Counted from the first letter of the stretch, positions 1 to 9,130 are shown. The stretch: DNA of 44,661 bases from Candidatus Lambdaproteobacteria bacterium RIFOXYD2_FULL_50_16 (GCA_001783695.1 MFNE01000007.1:1-44661); one strand, 5' to 3'. The notes: generated by a model from the letters alone, not told the origin. Made by a program: numbers and translations.

Positions 1-1
1 G

Positions 2-988
2 GGTGGCTTGTTTGATGCGGTCGGCCATGCCGGCTTCGCCTTTTTTGAGGTAGGCTCTGGGGTCGTAGTGTTTTTTGTTGCCCACTTCGCCTTCGATTTT
101 AAGTACGCCGTCGTAGTTTTTAAACATATGGTCAACGACGGGTTTGGTGAAGGCGTATTGGGTGTCGGTGTCGATGTTCATCTTGATGACGCCGTAGCCC
201 AGGGTTTCTTGGATCTCCTCTTGGCTAGAGCCGGAGCCGCCGTGGAAGACCAAGTCCATCTTGGCCTTTTGGCCGTGTTTGCCGGTGACTACGTCTTGGC
301 CGGCTTTTAAAATGGCCGGTTTGAGCTTCACGTTGCCGGGTTTATAAACCCCATGGACGTTGCCAAAGGTGGCGGCGAGCATAAAGCGACCTTTGGGGCT
401 CAAGGCCTCGTAAGCGGCTAACATATCTTCGGGGGTGGTGTATAGTTTAGCCGCAGGAGCCCCTTCGTGGGAGACCCCGTCCTCTTCCCCGCCGACCACG
501 CCGATCTCGACCTCAAGAATAATATCTAGGGCGGAGCATTCTTCCATCAGGCCTTGACTGATCCGTAGATTTTCGTCCATTGGCAGTTCTGAACCGTCGA
601 ACATGTGGCTGTTAAAAAGATTGGGCAGGCCTTTGAGGCGGCGGCGTTTGGTTTCTTCCATTAAAGGGCGGATAAAGCTGTCCACCTTTCCCGGTTGGCA
701 ATGGTCCGTGTGTAGGGCGACCACAATATTATAACGCTCTGCGACCAAATGGACGTGCTGGGCAATAGAGATAGCCCCTAGAGCCATGTCATTTATCGAA
801 CTCCCTGAAGCAAACTGCCCACCCCCGGTCGAGACCTGGATGATTCCGTCTGACTTGGATTCGGCGAGGCCTTTTAATACCGCGTTCGCCGTTTCCATAG
901 AGCTGACGTTAATCGCCGGGTAGGCGTAATGATTTTGTTTGGCGTGGTCAATCATTTGGCAATAAGTTTTAAAATCGGCGACCGGCAT
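2..988 (-). CDS. fbaA: Class II fructose-bisphosphate aldolase (C-terminus cut by window edge)
   Basis: Cleaves fructose-1,6-bisphosphate to glyceraldehyde-3-phosphate and dihydroxyacetone phosphate in cytosolic glycolysis and gluconeogenesis, using zinc. I translated it by hand from the complementary strand: 329 codons are open with no stop before the window edge. The family's metal and catalytic motifs are present: HTDHC at residues 93-97, the acidic stretch ILEVEIGVVGG, the zinc-ligand region HGVYKPGNV, and the phosphate-binding FHGGSGSS. The pattern matches the E. coli FbaA type (about 359 aa); by alignment from memory only the last 10-15 residues are missing. The start is fixed by a strong GGAGG Shine-Dalgarno sequence six bases before the ATG. 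It is divergent from argB, with about 100 bp between the two starts. Confidence 0.95.
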   Translation of the reverse strand, partial: MPVADFKTYCQMIDHAKQNHYAYPAINVSSMETANAVLKGLAESKSDGIIQVSTGGGQFASGSSINDMALGAISIAQHVHLVAERYNIVVALHTDHCQPGKVDSFIRPLMEETKRRRLKGLPNLFNSHMFDGSELPMDENLRISQGLMEECSALDIILEVEIGVVGGEEDGVSHEGAPAAKLYTTPEDMLAAYEALSPKGRFMLAATFGNVHGVYKPGNVKLKPAILKAGQDVVTGKHGQKAKMDLVFHGGSGSSQEEIQETLGYGVIKMNIDTDTQYAFTKPVVDHMFKNYDGVLKIEGEVGNKKHYDPRAYLKKGEAGMADRIKQAT

Positions 989-1090
989 TGATTCCTCCAA
1001 GCGGAAATGTTACATGGAACTCACATGAAGCTTTGCCAATGAATATCTCAAAGGCAGGTCAAAGTACAGCCTTTTCCCCTTAGGTGAACC

Positions 1091-1969
1091 ATGGAATTTT
1101 TAAAGCCCCTTCCTCCTGATCAAGACCCGCATACCCGACGGGCGCTGTTGCGCGAAGCTCTGGCCTACATCCAGGGGTTTACTGGGAGGATTGTGGTGAT
1201 CAAATACGGCGGCGCGGCCATGGTCCAAGACGAGTTTAAAAAAACCTTCTCTGATGATGTGACCCTGCTTAAATCCTTAGGTATGAGACCCGTGATTGTC
1301 CACGGCGGGGGCCCCGAGGTGAGCCGGGTGGCCAAGACCCACGGATTGGTGCCCCGATTTGTCGATGGGCTAAGGGTGACGGATATCGAAGACCTGAAAA
1401 TTAGCGAGATGGTGCTTTCGGGCGCGGTTAACAAAGAGATTGTTTCGGGGTTAAACACGGCCGGAGCCTTGGCGGTAGGGATTTCGGGCAAAGACGGGCG
1501 GATGATCGAGGCTAAAAAATTAGAGCATACGACCCACGATTTGGGATATGTAGGCGAGATTAAGCGGGTCAACCCCGATTTGATCCTAGCCTTGCTAGAT
1601 AAGGGTTATATCCCCGTGATTAGCCCCATCGGTTCAGGCGACGACCACCAGACCTACAACATCAACGCCGACACGGCGGCTAGCCATATTGCGGCGGCTT
1701 TGCGGGCGCAAAAGGTGATTTTTTTAACCGATGTTAAAGGGATTATGATGGAAAAACAGGTAATTTCCCAACTAAGTGGCAGTGAAGCCAAGGGTTTGAT
1801 CGAAAGTGGGGTGATCCAAGGGGGCATGAAACCCAAGGTGGAGGGGATGTTAAACGCGCTCGAAGCTGGAGTGGAATCGGCGCATATTATCAGCGGCATG
1901 GATCACCATGCCCTGATTTCCGAACTCTTTACCAACCGGGGTACAGGGACTATGATCATCCGCGATTAA
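1091..1969 (+). CDS. argB: Acetylglutamate kinase
   Basis: Phosphorylates N-acetyl-L-glutamate with ATP, the second step of arginine synthesis, in the cytosol. The 292-aa protein shows the amino-acid-kinase signatures: IVVIKYGGAAM near residue 35, IVHGGGPEVS near residue 70, and the C-terminal GGMKPKVEGMLNAL and TNRGTGTMI segments. The extra N-terminal segment of about 25 residues before the first strand resembles the N-terminal helix of arginine-sensitive kinases (Pseudomonas, Thermotoga) and is absent from the arginine-insensitive E. coli enzyme. Feedback inhibition by arginine is therefore plausible, though inferred. An AGGTG Shine-Dalgarno sequence precedes the ATG. No other arg gene is nearby. 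The stop codon overlaps the convergent DUF2851 gene through a shared TTAA. Confidence 0.95.
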   Translation: MEFLKPLPPDQDPHTRRALLREALAYIQGFTGRIVVIKYGGAAMVQDEFKKTFSDDVTLLKSLGMRPVIVHGGGPEVSRVAKTHGLVPRFVDGLRVTDIEDLKISEMVLSGAVNKEIVSGLNTAGALAVGISGKDGRMIEAKKLEHTTHDLGYVGEIKRVNPDLILALLDKGYIPVISPIGSGDDHQTYNINADTAASHIAAALRAQKVIFLTDVKGIMMEKQVISQLSGSEAKGLIESGVIQGGMKPKVEGMLNALEAGVESAHIISGMDHHALISELFTNRGTGTMIIRD

Positions 1970-2958
1970 CCCCCGTTTTTAATCATATTAGGTAAAGAGC
2001 AGGCTAGGCAGTCAGGGTAGGCGGGCTGGCAAAGTTGATCGTAAAAATGAATCAAGCCTTGATGGTAACTTAGATTTTTTTTAAATCTCCCGCTTGCTAG
2101 CCCCAGTCGCGCTTCCATCGCCAAGGTTTTGTGATTTTCCCCTTCAGCGGGCAAGATCAAAAACAAAGAAAACAAGGTCCGCTCTAGGTTGCGGTCGCCC
2201 CGAGACTGGGACCAAGCGAGAAAAAAAGGCATTAAAGCGTTTATTAAAATCACTCGTTGCCGACTGGCCCCTAAGAGCCTTTCGGGCTGGGGCTTTATTT
2301 TTTGGCTTTGGGGGGATTCTAATTGGGCCAGGGGTTCGTTTGGGGCTTGGCCAAAGAGTTGGTCTAGGTCGTGAACTATTTTAGGCAAGGGCCGTTTTTC
2401 TTGGGCTAAATGTTTTTCAGCAGAAAAAAAGAACCGGAGCCAAACCTTCATCCAAGGCTCGTTTCCTAACCCAAGCAAATGATAATAAAGACCGGCCAGT
2501 CGTTTCAGGGGGTGATTGGAGGGACGGCCTTTTACAACCACAAGGTGGCGCAAGGGCGCTCGGTAGGCCCTCATTTGGGCCCAATCTTTTTGGTAACATT
2601 CGTGAACACTACTGGCTTCTAAAAGCCCCAATCGGCCGGCCCAATGGCCCAAAAGCTTAGCCTTGGACTCTGGACCTTTTAAAATTTCATTCACTTGAAC
2701 CAACGGAAGATCCTGGGCGAGGGCCAAAAACGACTCTTTGTATTGGCTATAACCTAGCGAGGTCATAACCAGTTCAAACAAGGCTTGTTCTTGGGCCTCC
2801 TGGCTCAACTTTTCGAAATCAAGGCCCAATCGGCGGGCTTTTGCGAGCTGTCTTTGTTCGGCGGCTTGAAACAAAAGGCTTTTTACCCTAGCCTGGTTAT
2901 TTTGATAAAAGAATTCCCCACAAGTCCCAAGCGACTTGAAACTTTCTGCTTTTTGCAT
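1966..2958 (-). CDS. DUF2851 family protein, N-terminally short
   Basis: This family has no established function. The assignment rests on the ordered family pattern I recall: an AxxRRLGLDFE-like opening, the LGYSQYKESFLALAQDLPL block, PSNHPLKRLAGL near residue 150, a hydrophobic ALMPFFLAWS block, and the C-terminal cysteine pair in YPDCLACSLP, probably a metal knuckle. At 330 aa it is shorter than the usual 400 or more; the missing part is the N-terminal region. The start is not an annotation error, because an in-frame TGA lies five codons upstream of the ATG, and a GAGGGG ribosome-binding sequence lies eight bases before it. It is head to head with the M23 gene, with 31 bp between the starts, and tail to tail with argB. 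Confidence 0.7.
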   Translation of the reverse strand: MQKAESFKSLGTCGEFFYQNNQARVKSLLFQAAEQRQLAKARRLGLDFEKLSQEAQEQALFELVMTSLGYSQYKESFLALAQDLPLVQVNEILKGPESKAKLLGHWAGRLGLLEASSVHECYQKDWAQMRAYRAPLRHLVVVKGRPSNHPLKRLAGLYYHLLGLGNEPWMKVWLRFFFSAEKHLAQEKRPLPKIVHDLDQLFGQAPNEPLAQLESPQSQKIKPQPERLLGASRQRVILINALMPFFLAWSQSRGDRNLERTLFSLFLILPAEGENHKTLAMEARLGLASGRFKKNLSYHQGLIHFYDQLCQPAYPDCLACSLPNMIKNGG

Positions 2959-2964
2959 TATATC
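2936..2964 (+). promoter_or_regulatory. Sigma70-type promoter for the M23 peptidase gene
   Basis: TTGAAA at 2936-2941 and TATATC at 2959-2964 are separated by exactly 17 bp. The expected transcription start, near 2971, leaves a leader of about 19 nt before the ATG at 2990. The promoter sits inside the first codons of the divergent DUF2851 gene. It also rules out the longer M23 reading that would begin at 2936, since that start would lie within the -35 box. Confidence 0.55.
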
Positions 2965-2989
2965 TACCCCTCACCTTACCTTAAGGCCC

Positions 2990-3865
2990 ATGTTAAGAGA
3001 CCAGTTAACTATTCTGGTTGTGCCCCAAAAGGACGGCCCCGTCCTTCGACTGAATCTCTCTGCCCTTTTTATAAGGGTTTCGATCATAGGTTTAGCCTTG
3101 TTCGCGACCCTTTCTGCTGGGATTTTGATCGACTATATGTTTATCATTGAAAAGGGACAAGCCCAGCGGAATCTTTCTAAAGCCTTAAAGTTACAAAAGT
3201 TTCAGGTTCAATCAATCCAAAACAAGCTCAATGATACTAAAGCTCAATTAGCCCGTTTTGAAGAATTTGACCGCAAACTTCGGCTGATTTCAGACCTGCA
3301 AGACAACCGACCCACCGTCCTTTTTGCGTCAGGCGAAACCGATTTTGGTCATCAGAGCGAGCCTAGTCGGGTGATACTCACTAGCTTAGGGCGATTAGGC
3401 TACGATATCAAGGTAAGAGAAGCCAGCTTTTTTCAATTAGATTCTTATTTAGGGGAACGTAAAGACCGGTTGGCCCGTATCCCTTCGATTCCTCCAGCCG
3501 AAGGCCACCTCTCCTCGGACTTTGGCCTCAGAACCGACCCTTTTACGGGTAAAACTAAGATTCACAATGGGATGGACTTCTCTAACGGCCCATTTACCCC
3601 AATTTACGCCCCTGCAGACGGAGTGGTGGTTAACACCTTTTACAACGGGGGCTACGGGGAATTTTTGGTGATCGACCATGGTTATGGAATCTTGACTAGG
3701 TATGGTCACTTGGCCAAATATGAGGTCAAGGTAGGCCAAAAAGTAAAGCGAGGCCAGTTGATCGCCCGTATGGGCAACACCGGTCGTAGTACGGCGACCC
3801 ACCTGCACTACGAAGTTTTGGTCCATGACGAGCATGTGGACCCGGAAAAATACATCCTCAATTGA
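2990..3865 (+). CDS. Membrane-anchored M23 family metallopeptidase (LytM-type)
   Basis: Probably cleaves peptidoglycan cross-bridges in the periplasm. The 291-aa protein has a short cytosolic N-terminus of the 'TILVVPQKDG' type, one membrane segment (about residues 20-45), a coiled coil (about 50-95) and a C-terminal LytM domain (about 175-290). Both zinc motifs are intact: HNGMD (HxxxD) and HLHYEV (HxH), and the domain also has GYGEFLVIDHG and GQLIARMGNTG. This architecture is common for cell-shape endopeptidases, often beside bactofilin genes, but no bactofilin is visible here. I chose the ATG at 2990, not the upstream in-frame start at 2936, because the former gives the family-typical N-terminus and fits the promoter. 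Ribosome binding is weak (AAGG). Confidence 0.9.
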   Translation: MLRDQLTILVVPQKDGPVLRLNLSALFIRVSIIGLALFATLSAGILIDYMFIIEKGQAQRNLSKALKLQKFQVQSIQNKLNDTKAQLARFEEFDRKLRLISDLQDNRPTVLFASGETDFGHQSEPSRVILTSLGRLGYDIKVREASFFQLDSYLGERKDRLARIPSIPPAEGHLSSDFGLRTDPFTGKTKIHNGMDFSNGPFTPIYAPADGVVVNTFYNGGYGEFLVIDHGYGILTRYGHLAKYEVKVGQKVKRGQLIARMGNTGRSTATHLHYEVLVHDEHVDPEKYILN

Positions 3866-3886
3866 CCCCTTGATCTGGGAATATTT

Positions 3887-4275
3887 TAAGTCTGCGCCGA
3901 TTTGCTCAAACCCCGGCCTGATCTGGCTTTGCCTACATTTAAAGAAGCTATAAAAATCGAACCCAAAAACCCAGAACTTTATTGGGAAATAGGTTGGGGG
4001 CATTGGCTGTTAGGCGAGTGGAGTGAGGTTTTTAGAGTCTTATCAAGGTAAACCAATTGCCTACATTAGGAAACGTTGTGGGGTTTCTAGGGCTTTCCAG
4101 TGCTGGGCCCTTAAAATATTCAACGATTTTGAAGTTATGCTTAGATCAAGGCGGTAAGCTCAAACGGCTCAGGGCGCTGCCAATTGAATTGAGCCCTAAA
4201 CTGGTTCCTCACTTTGATTCCCCTGGGCGAAGTCTTAAACTTGATCAACAAGGGAATTGGAAGTCGCCTTTATGA
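3887..4275 (+). pseudogene. Decayed TPR-repeat gene remnant
   Basis: No intact gene lies between the M23 and histidine kinase genes, but several frames retain TPR-like text. From 3890 to 4048, with no start codon, one frame reads as a repeat unit containing TFKEAIKIEPKNPELYWEIG and HWLLGEWSEV, then hits a stop. A second frame, ending at 4275, contains LCLDQGGKLK, then LPIELSPKLVPHFDSPGRSL, then QQGNWKSPL, which resembles the usual 'ELSPK..PH..LG..L..QGNWKEAL' pattern with substitutions at key alanines. The pieces are in sequential order but in different frames. I infer a frameshifted, degraded tetratricopeptide protein; the original full length and function are unknown. Confidence 0.5.
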
Positions 4276-6876
4276 TTATTGGGAATCTTTGCTTGGGATC
4301 ACCGGAAGATAATGGTTGATCATATCAAATAGATGAACCTTGTGAAACGGTTTTGCAATAAAGTCGTTCATGCCGGCTGCCAAACAGCGTTCTCGGTCCG
4401 ATTCAAAGGCGTTGGCGGTTAATGCGATTATGGGAATATTAGGGTCTCCGGCCTCTCCTTGGCGAATCAGACGGGTTGCTTCCAACCCATTCATCACAGG
4501 CATTTGCATGTCCATCAGCACCAATTCAAAAGAGGTATTTTTTAATTTCTCAAGAGCCTCTTTACCGTTGTCGGCCACTTCGACCACAGCCTGATCGGAG
4601 GTAAGAACCTTGCTAGTTACCTGTTGATTGACCAGATTGTCTTCAACTAACAAAATTCGCCTGCCAGCTAACATTTTGGTATGCGACCTAGCTTTTTGGC
4701 TTTCTTCCTGGCCGTTTATTGTCAGGCCAAAAGGTAGGGAAAAATAAAACCGGCTACCTTGACCTAAGGTACTATCCACACCGATTTCACCACCCATCAA
4801 ATCAACCAATTTTTTTGAAATAGTAAGCCCTAAACCTGTACCGCCATAACGTTTGGTGGTGGCCGATTCCCCTTGAGTAAAGGATTCGAAAATACGCCTA
4901 ATCCGGTCTGGAGCGATCCCCACGCCTGTATCGGCGACAATAAACTCAAAAACGGTTTGGCCTGACTTTTGGTAGCGCTCTATAATCTGGACCTTAACCG
5001 AACCGTGATGAGTAAACTTCAACGCATTACCAATCAGATTCATTAAGACTTGCTTTACCCGTACAGGGTCTCCAAAAACCGGCTCAGGTAGGTTTGGGGG
5101 CACTTCTAAAGTTAGTGCCAAACCCTTCTCTGCACATTTAGGCTTAAAGAGGTCCAATAACTCATTGAGTTCATGGGCTAGGCTAAAATGGCGGTTGAAC
5201 AGGTCCATTCGCCCTGATTCGATCTTGGAAAGATCCAAAATATCGTTAATTACCGCCAAAAGATTTTCTGTCGAGTGATTAACAATCGACATCATTTCTG
5301 CCTGTTCCTCTGTCAAATCCGAGTCTAAAATCAGGCTGGTCATGGCCAAAATGGCGTTCATTGGAGTGCGAATTTCGTGGCTCATGTTAGCCAAAAACTC
5401 TGATTTAGCGCGGTTGGCCGCTTGGGCATCGAGTTTTGCTTGAATAAGGTCGTTTTCGACCTGTTTTTTAAGCGAAATGTCCTCTTTTATCGCCAAGAAA
5501 TGAGTAATATTCCCGGTTTCGTCAAAAATAGGCGAAATGGTTGCCGCCTCAGTAAAGATGGCCCCAGACTTGGTTTTGTTTACAAATTCACCAACCCAGA
5601 TATTTCCAGATTTGATCTGGGTCCATAGCTCTTTATATAAGGAAGGGGGCGATTGACCGCTAGCTAAGAAATTAGGGTTTTTACCCAGTATTTCGTCGGG
5701 TTTGTAGCCGGTCAATCTGGTGAAATGTGGGTTTACATACTCAATGTTTCCATGAAAGTCGGAAATCATTATGGTCACAGGGCTTTGGGCAACGGCCAGG
5801 GAAAGCTTGCGATTTTCCTCTTCTGAATCTGTAAGTTCCTTAACCGCCTGTTCTTGCCTGTCCATCAAACGATTGAAGGCCTTACCTATACGACCAATCT
5901 CGTCGTTTTGGTTGACCGTAATCCGCTGGGTTAGGTCGTTGGTGGCCTCAATACGGTTTATCACCTTTATGATCGACCGGACCGGGTAAAAGAGGATTTT
6001 TCGTAAATAAAAAGAGGATAAAACAATAGATATCAGTAAAATAAAAAGACCCGATACCCCTCCCCAAATTTGTAAGTTAGAAAGCAAGGTTTCTGCTTGG
6101 TCGAGAGAGATCTGCACCACCATATGGGCTGTTAGGTTGCCCTCAAAGTCGAAGAGGGGCAGATTCATCAACAAATATCCTGGCCACAAATCTGCGACTA
6201 CTTGATCTTGTTCGACCCATTTAGTAGGCAATCGACCCATTAAGGCTTGTCTTTCGGCGTTTTTTATGGTGCTAGAAAAAACCTGTCCGCCGGCCATCAA
6301 GGTAATTTCTGCCTCAGAGAGTTCTTTCATTCTTAAAGTAAAGCTTTGATCTAAAGGAAAGCCTAAGACAATCACCCCGATTGGTTGCGTAGTAGGCCCA
6401 ACTAAAACGGAGGAGAGCAGAGTTAAGCGCCCTGATTGCTGGGCGAAACTAGAAAGGGTTAAACCGGTCTCCAAGGTATGAAAAACCATTTTTTGGAGGA
6501 CTAAATCCAGGTTCAGGTCCTCCCCTTGCCGCAACAAAAGCTGACCTTTGTGGTCGAAAATATCAAAAATTGGCAACTCTAGTTCTATTTGATGACGCTC
6601 TACATTGGACCGGATCAAATTTAAGTCTTTATTCGCGATTCCCTGGATTAATGGGGGCATCAGGCGCAATAACTCACCTTGGCGATGTAGATTTTTGCGA
6701 CGTAGATCAAGCATTTGCTTGGCCATTCGGCTAGCGTGGTGGAGTTGATCTTCGGTGACTAGTTTAGTAAAATCAGTGACAAAGTGGTTTGAAACCCATA
6801 ACCCCAAAGCCAGTTGAGCCAGCAAAAACACCGCTACAATGCCCACTATCCTTTGATTTACCGTATTTTGGGGCAT
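4276..6876 (-). CDS. Membrane-bound hybrid sensor histidine kinase/response regulator
   Basis: Two-component sensor that should autophosphorylate and pass phosphate to its own receiver. Order in the 866 aa: transmembrane helix (about 9-28), periplasmic sensor region (about 30-270), second helix (about 272-292), HAMP (about 295-345), PAS with PAC (about 360-475), a short coiled coil, HisKA with [13 protein letters not shown] (phosphoacceptor His500), HATPase_c with the N box [19 protein letters not shown] and [13 protein letters not shown], then a receiver domain with LVEDN and [13 protein letters not shown] (phosphoacceptor Asp789), ALTANA and the KPF lysine. All catalytic motifs are intact. 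There is no Hpt domain, so phosphorelay would need a separate Hpt protein. It is a single gene, divergent from the cyclic-nucleotide-binding gene. Confidence 0.93.
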   Translation of the reverse strand: MPQNTVNQRIVGIVAVFLLAQLALGLWVSNHFVTDFTKLVTEDQLHHASRMAKQMLDLRRKNLHRQGELLRLMPPLIQGIANKDLNLIRSNVERHQIELELPIFDIFDHKGQLLLRQGEDLNLDLVLQKMVFHTLETGLTLSSFAQQSGRLTLLSSVLVGPTTQPIGVIVLGFPLDQSFTLRMKELSEAEITLMAGGQVFSSTIKNAERQALMGRLPTKWVEQDQVVADLWPGYLLMNLPLFDFEGNLTAHMVVQISLDQAETLLSNLQIWGGVSGLFILLISIVLSSFYLRKILFYPVRSIIKVINRIEATNDLTQRITVNQNDEIGRIGKAFNRLMDRQEQAVKELTDSEEENRKLSLAVAQSPVTIMISDFHGNIEYVNPHFTRLTGYKPDEILGKNPNFLASGQSPPSLYKELWTQIKSGNIWVGEFVNKTKSGAIFTEAATISPIFDETGNITHFLAIKEDISLKKQVENDLIQAKLDAQAANRAKSEFLANMSHEIRTPMNAILAMTSLILDSDLTEEQAEMMSIVNHSTENLLAVINDILDLSKIESGRMDLFNRHFSLAHELNELLDLFKPKCAEKGLALTLEVPPNLPEPVFGDPVRVKQVLMNLIGNALKFTHHGSVKVQIIERYQKSGQTVFEFIVADTGVGIAPDRIRRIFESFTQGESATTKRYGGTGLGLTISKKLVDLMGGEIGVDSTLGQGSRFYFSLPFGLTINGQEESQKARSHTKMLAGRRILLVEDNLVNQQVTSKVLTSDQAVVEVADNGKEALEKLKNTSFELVLMDMQMPVMNGLEATRLIRQGEAGDPNIPIIALTANAFESDRERCLAAGMNDFIAKPFHKVHLFDMINHYLPVIPSKDSQ

Positions 6877-6902
6877 GATGTTCGACAGTTTTTTCGTTTG
6901 TG

Positions 6903-6931
6903 CTTTTAAGAGGTCTAACGCGAACCTGCAA
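6903..6931 (-). promoter_or_regulatory. Candidate sigma70 promoter for the hybrid histidine kinase
   Basis: Read on the minus strand, TTGCAG (6931-6926) and TAAAAG (6908-6903) are spaced 17 bp apart, about 27 bp upstream of the kinase ATG at 6876. Four of six bases match consensus in the -10 box. The rest of the 226-bp intergenic region (6877-7102) shows no clear structure or ORF. Confidence 0.4.
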
Positions 6932-7102
6932 AATTTTTAGGTACCACTAATTCGGTTATCTCGGAGCCTAATCCTATAACCTTCATCATGTCTAGTTTCG
7001 CAAATAGTAGTCTTGCGTTGGGGTGAATATTAAATCGACTTTGTGTTGATCTTATAAACCCATTTAGGTTAGGTTCTAAAGAGTGCTTCGAAACAGGATT
7101 TT

Positions 7103-7639
7103 ATGAGCCAGTCAAAAAAACAAGTGTTTAGCGCCTTTTGGGACAATATCTTTCAGGCGGAGGAAGACCCTCGCAAAAAAGATGTCCGGGCTGTTTTAGG
7201 GCAGGTGCCGATGTTTTCCGAGTTGTCTCGCAACGAATTGAGAAAACTGGCCGCCATAATTCACGAACGCCGTTATAGCCAAGGCGAGGCCCTATTTGCT
7301 ATGGGGACTCCAGGGGCGGCGATGTTTATCGTGCGTGCTGGATTGGTTAATATTGTTATTCCCAAGGACGATGGCAACGATCTGACCTTGGCCGCACTAG
7401 GGCCCGGTTCCTTTTTAGGGGAATTGGCTTTGCTTGACGACTCCCCACGCTCAGCTTCGGCCATAGCCGCAGAAGACACCATGGCCATGGCCTTTTTTAG
7501 GAGCGATCTGAACCGGCTGATCGAAACCGATGCCCAGATTGGCTCTAAGATTTTAAAAAGCCTCGCCCTGATTATCGGCAAGCGCCTTAAAGCAACCAAC
7601 GAACAACTCTTCTCTTCGAACGCTAAGAAAAATGGTTAG
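7103..7639 (+). CDS. Stand-alone cyclic nucleotide-binding domain protein
   Basis: A 178-aa cytosolic protein made almost entirely of one cNMP-binding domain (about residues 35-150). The phosphate-binding cassette is well preserved in GELALLDDSPRSASA, with the conserved Glu and the Arg that contacts the cyclic phosphate, so binding of cAMP or a related nucleotide is plausible. No helix-turn-helix domain follows, so it is not a CRP-type transcription factor. An AGGA ribosome-binding site precedes the ATG. The last codons overlap the start of the exporter gene by 8 nt, implying translational coupling and a regulatory or accessory role for that membrane protein, which is inference. Confidence 0.85.
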   Translation: MSQSKKQVFSAFWDNIFQAEEDPRKKDVRAVLGQVPMFSELSRNELRKLAAIIHERRYSQGEALFAMGTPGAAMFIVRAGLVNIVIPKDDGNDLTLAALGPGSFLGELALLDDSPRSASAIAAEDTMAMAFFRSDLNRLIETDAQIGSKILKSLALIIGKRLKATNEQLFSSNAKKNG

Positions 7640-8927
7640 TCCTTTAACTGATCGCGAAAAGAGACGGATGTGGGTGCTTTCGGTATCGGGGGTCTTGTTT
7701 CTTTTGACCACCTTGGCCTTGGTTTGGGCGCTACGCGCTTTAATACTACCTAGCATCGTTGGGGCTTTGGGGGCTTACCTTTGCAAACCATTACTTAATC
7801 GTATGAAGCACCGTGGGGTCTCCAACTCCTTGGCGATTGTGATTTTGTTTGCCGCTTTCTTTTTGATCATTATGCTGCTTTCCAAGCAGATTCAGTCCAT
7901 CATCCCTGATAATGCAGGAAAACTGGAACTACGGGTTCGTATTCAATACCGGCTTAATCAAAAGTTTAGCCAGATTTTAGGAATTGAAGATGGGGGCAAG
8001 GGTAATATGGTTTACAACATGCTGGGCCGCGACCTTTTGCCGATGATGGACAAGGTTAACAGCGCCATCATGTTAGAGCGGGACGAACGAAAACAGTTTA
8101 TCCGCAGTTATCGCTTGCGCTTTGACGACAGTTTTTTAGAGCAGAAGTACTTTCAGTATTTTTTAGCTAACGTCAATGCGGATAAGGAACGCATGGGCAG
8201 CCGTTACGGACAGCCTGTGGATTTGGACGCAGCTAGCAATCTGGAAGGTGATCCCAGCGGCGCTAACGCAAAACCCGCTACCAGCACCCTAACCAAAATT
8301 GGCAACCTAATCTCTATTTGGCTGGCCGCACCTTTTGTTTTTTTGTTTCTCTTGCTCGACGAAGGGGAGATCAAAAAAAATCTAGTATATCTGGTGCCCA
8401 ACCGCTATTTTGAGATGGTGCTAACCGTCCTCGACAACGTGGACGATGCGATTGGCAAGTATCTACGAGGGACTATGTTGGAATGTAGTCTGGTGGGGTT
8501 TACCTTTTTTGTTTGCCTTTGGGTGGTAGGTTTTGAGCTTAAATGGGCTCTGTTGATCGGCTTAGTTGCGGGAATATCTAACGCGATCCCTTTTGTTGGC
8601 CCGGCGATTGGCCTAGTGGTGGGCATGAGTTACGCGCTGGTGGTGGAAAACTATGAACCGCTTTTGCCCTTTATTGATCCGAACAGTATGATCCTTTGGG
8701 TGACGATCTCGGTGCTAATCGCTCAAGGCTTAGACAATGCCGTTTTCCAGCCTATTGTGTTAGGCAGTGCGGTCTCGCTTCACCCCTTGGTAGTGATCAT
8801 CGGCGTTATGGGGGGCTCGATCCTTTTAGGGTTACCGGGCATGTTGTTTGCCATCCCAACGATTGTGGTGGTCAAGGTAGTAGTAGGAACCCTCTTCAGC
8901 GAGATGAAGTCTTACCGAATCATCTAA
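7632..8927 (+). CDS. AI-2E/PerM family membrane transporter
   Basis: Inner-membrane protein of 431 aa with the family layout: two or three N-terminal helices (about residues 12-80), a soluble central segment (about 85-220), then a cluster of helices from about 225 to the end, including the ISIWLAAPFVFLFLLLDEGE block and the glycine-rich NAIPFVGPAIGLVVG block typical of the family. Members include TqsA (AI-2 export) and PerM-like exporters; the substrate cannot be read from sequence. Its central soluble segment is longer than in many homologues. It overlaps the upstream cNMP-binding gene by 8 nt, so the two are probably one operon. It ends about 95 bp before the tRNA terminator, which lies on the other strand. 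Confidence 0.85.
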   Translation: MVSPLTDREKRRMWVLSVSGVLFLLTTLALVWALRALILPSIVGALGAYLCKPLLNRMKHRGVSNSLAIVILFAAFFLIIMLLSKQIQSIIPDNAGKLELRVRIQYRLNQKFSQILGIEDGGKGNMVYNMLGRDLLPMMDKVNSAIMLERDERKQFIRSYRLRFDDSFLEQKYFQYFLANVNADKERMGSRYGQPVDLDAASNLEGDPSGANAKPATSTLTKIGNLISIWLAAPFVFLFLLLDEGEIKKNLVYLVPNRYFEMVLTVLDNVDDAIGKYLRGTMLECSLVGFTFFVCLWVVGFELKWALLIGLVAGISNAIPFVGPAIGLVVGMSYALVVENYEPLLPFIDPNSMILWVTISVLIAQGLDNAVFQPIVLGSAVSLHPLVVIIGVMGGSILLGLPGMLFAIPTIVVVKVVVGTLFSEMKSYRII

Positions 8928-9021
8928 GTAAAGAGTGGGATAGGTATAAAATGTCTGGGGGGGAGGCAATAAGGCAAGCTCCTATCCCGTCCTAGGGCGG
9001 CGTTGGGGCTTGCGTTAACGC

Positions 9022-9049
9022 TAAAAAATGAATGCCAGAAAACTGGCAT
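9022..9049 (-). terminator. Rho-independent terminator of the tRNA unit, overlapping the tRNA-Glu 3' end
   Basis: On the minus strand ATGCCAG (9049-9043), loop TTTT, CTGGCAT (9038-9032) is followed by TCA and six T's (9028-9023). The 5' arm of the hairpin contains the last acceptor bases, the discriminator G and the encoded CCA of tRNA-Glu. Immediately beyond the T run lies a 10-bp perfect palindrome, GCGTTAACGC (9012-9021). Confidence 0.7.
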
Positions 9050-9120
9050 CCCCAAGGGGATTCGAACCCCTGTTACCGCCGTGAAAGGGCGGTGTCCTAG
9101 GCCGTCTAGACGATGGGGAC
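9044..9120 (-). tRNA. tRNA-Glu (anticodon TTC)
   Basis: A 77-nt tRNA including an encoded CCA. The 5' acceptor strand GTCCCCA pairs with TGGGGAT (G-U at the end). The anticodon arm is CCGCC-CTTTCAC-GGCGG with anticodon TTC, and the T arm is AGGGG-TTCGAAT-CCCCT, fully paired. The discriminator is G, as usual for bacterial tRNA-Glu. It lies 10 nt downstream of tRNA-Lys on the same strand and is very likely cotranscribed with it. Confidence 0.95.
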
Positions 9121-9130
9121 GCGTGATTCC

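Noticed and set aside
8-310. Open frame of 100 codons on the plus strand
   Set aside because: It is the antisense shadow of fbaA; the minus-strand frame has all class II aldolase motifs.
3449-4003. 184-codon minus-strand frame
   Set aside because: It lies across the LytM domain of the M23 gene in antisense and has no motif or ribosome-binding site of its own.
8937-8988. Inverted repeat GGGATAGG...CCTATCCC after the exporter gene as a terminator
   Set aside because: The 36-nt loop and the lack of a T run make it a poor terminator; chance is likely.
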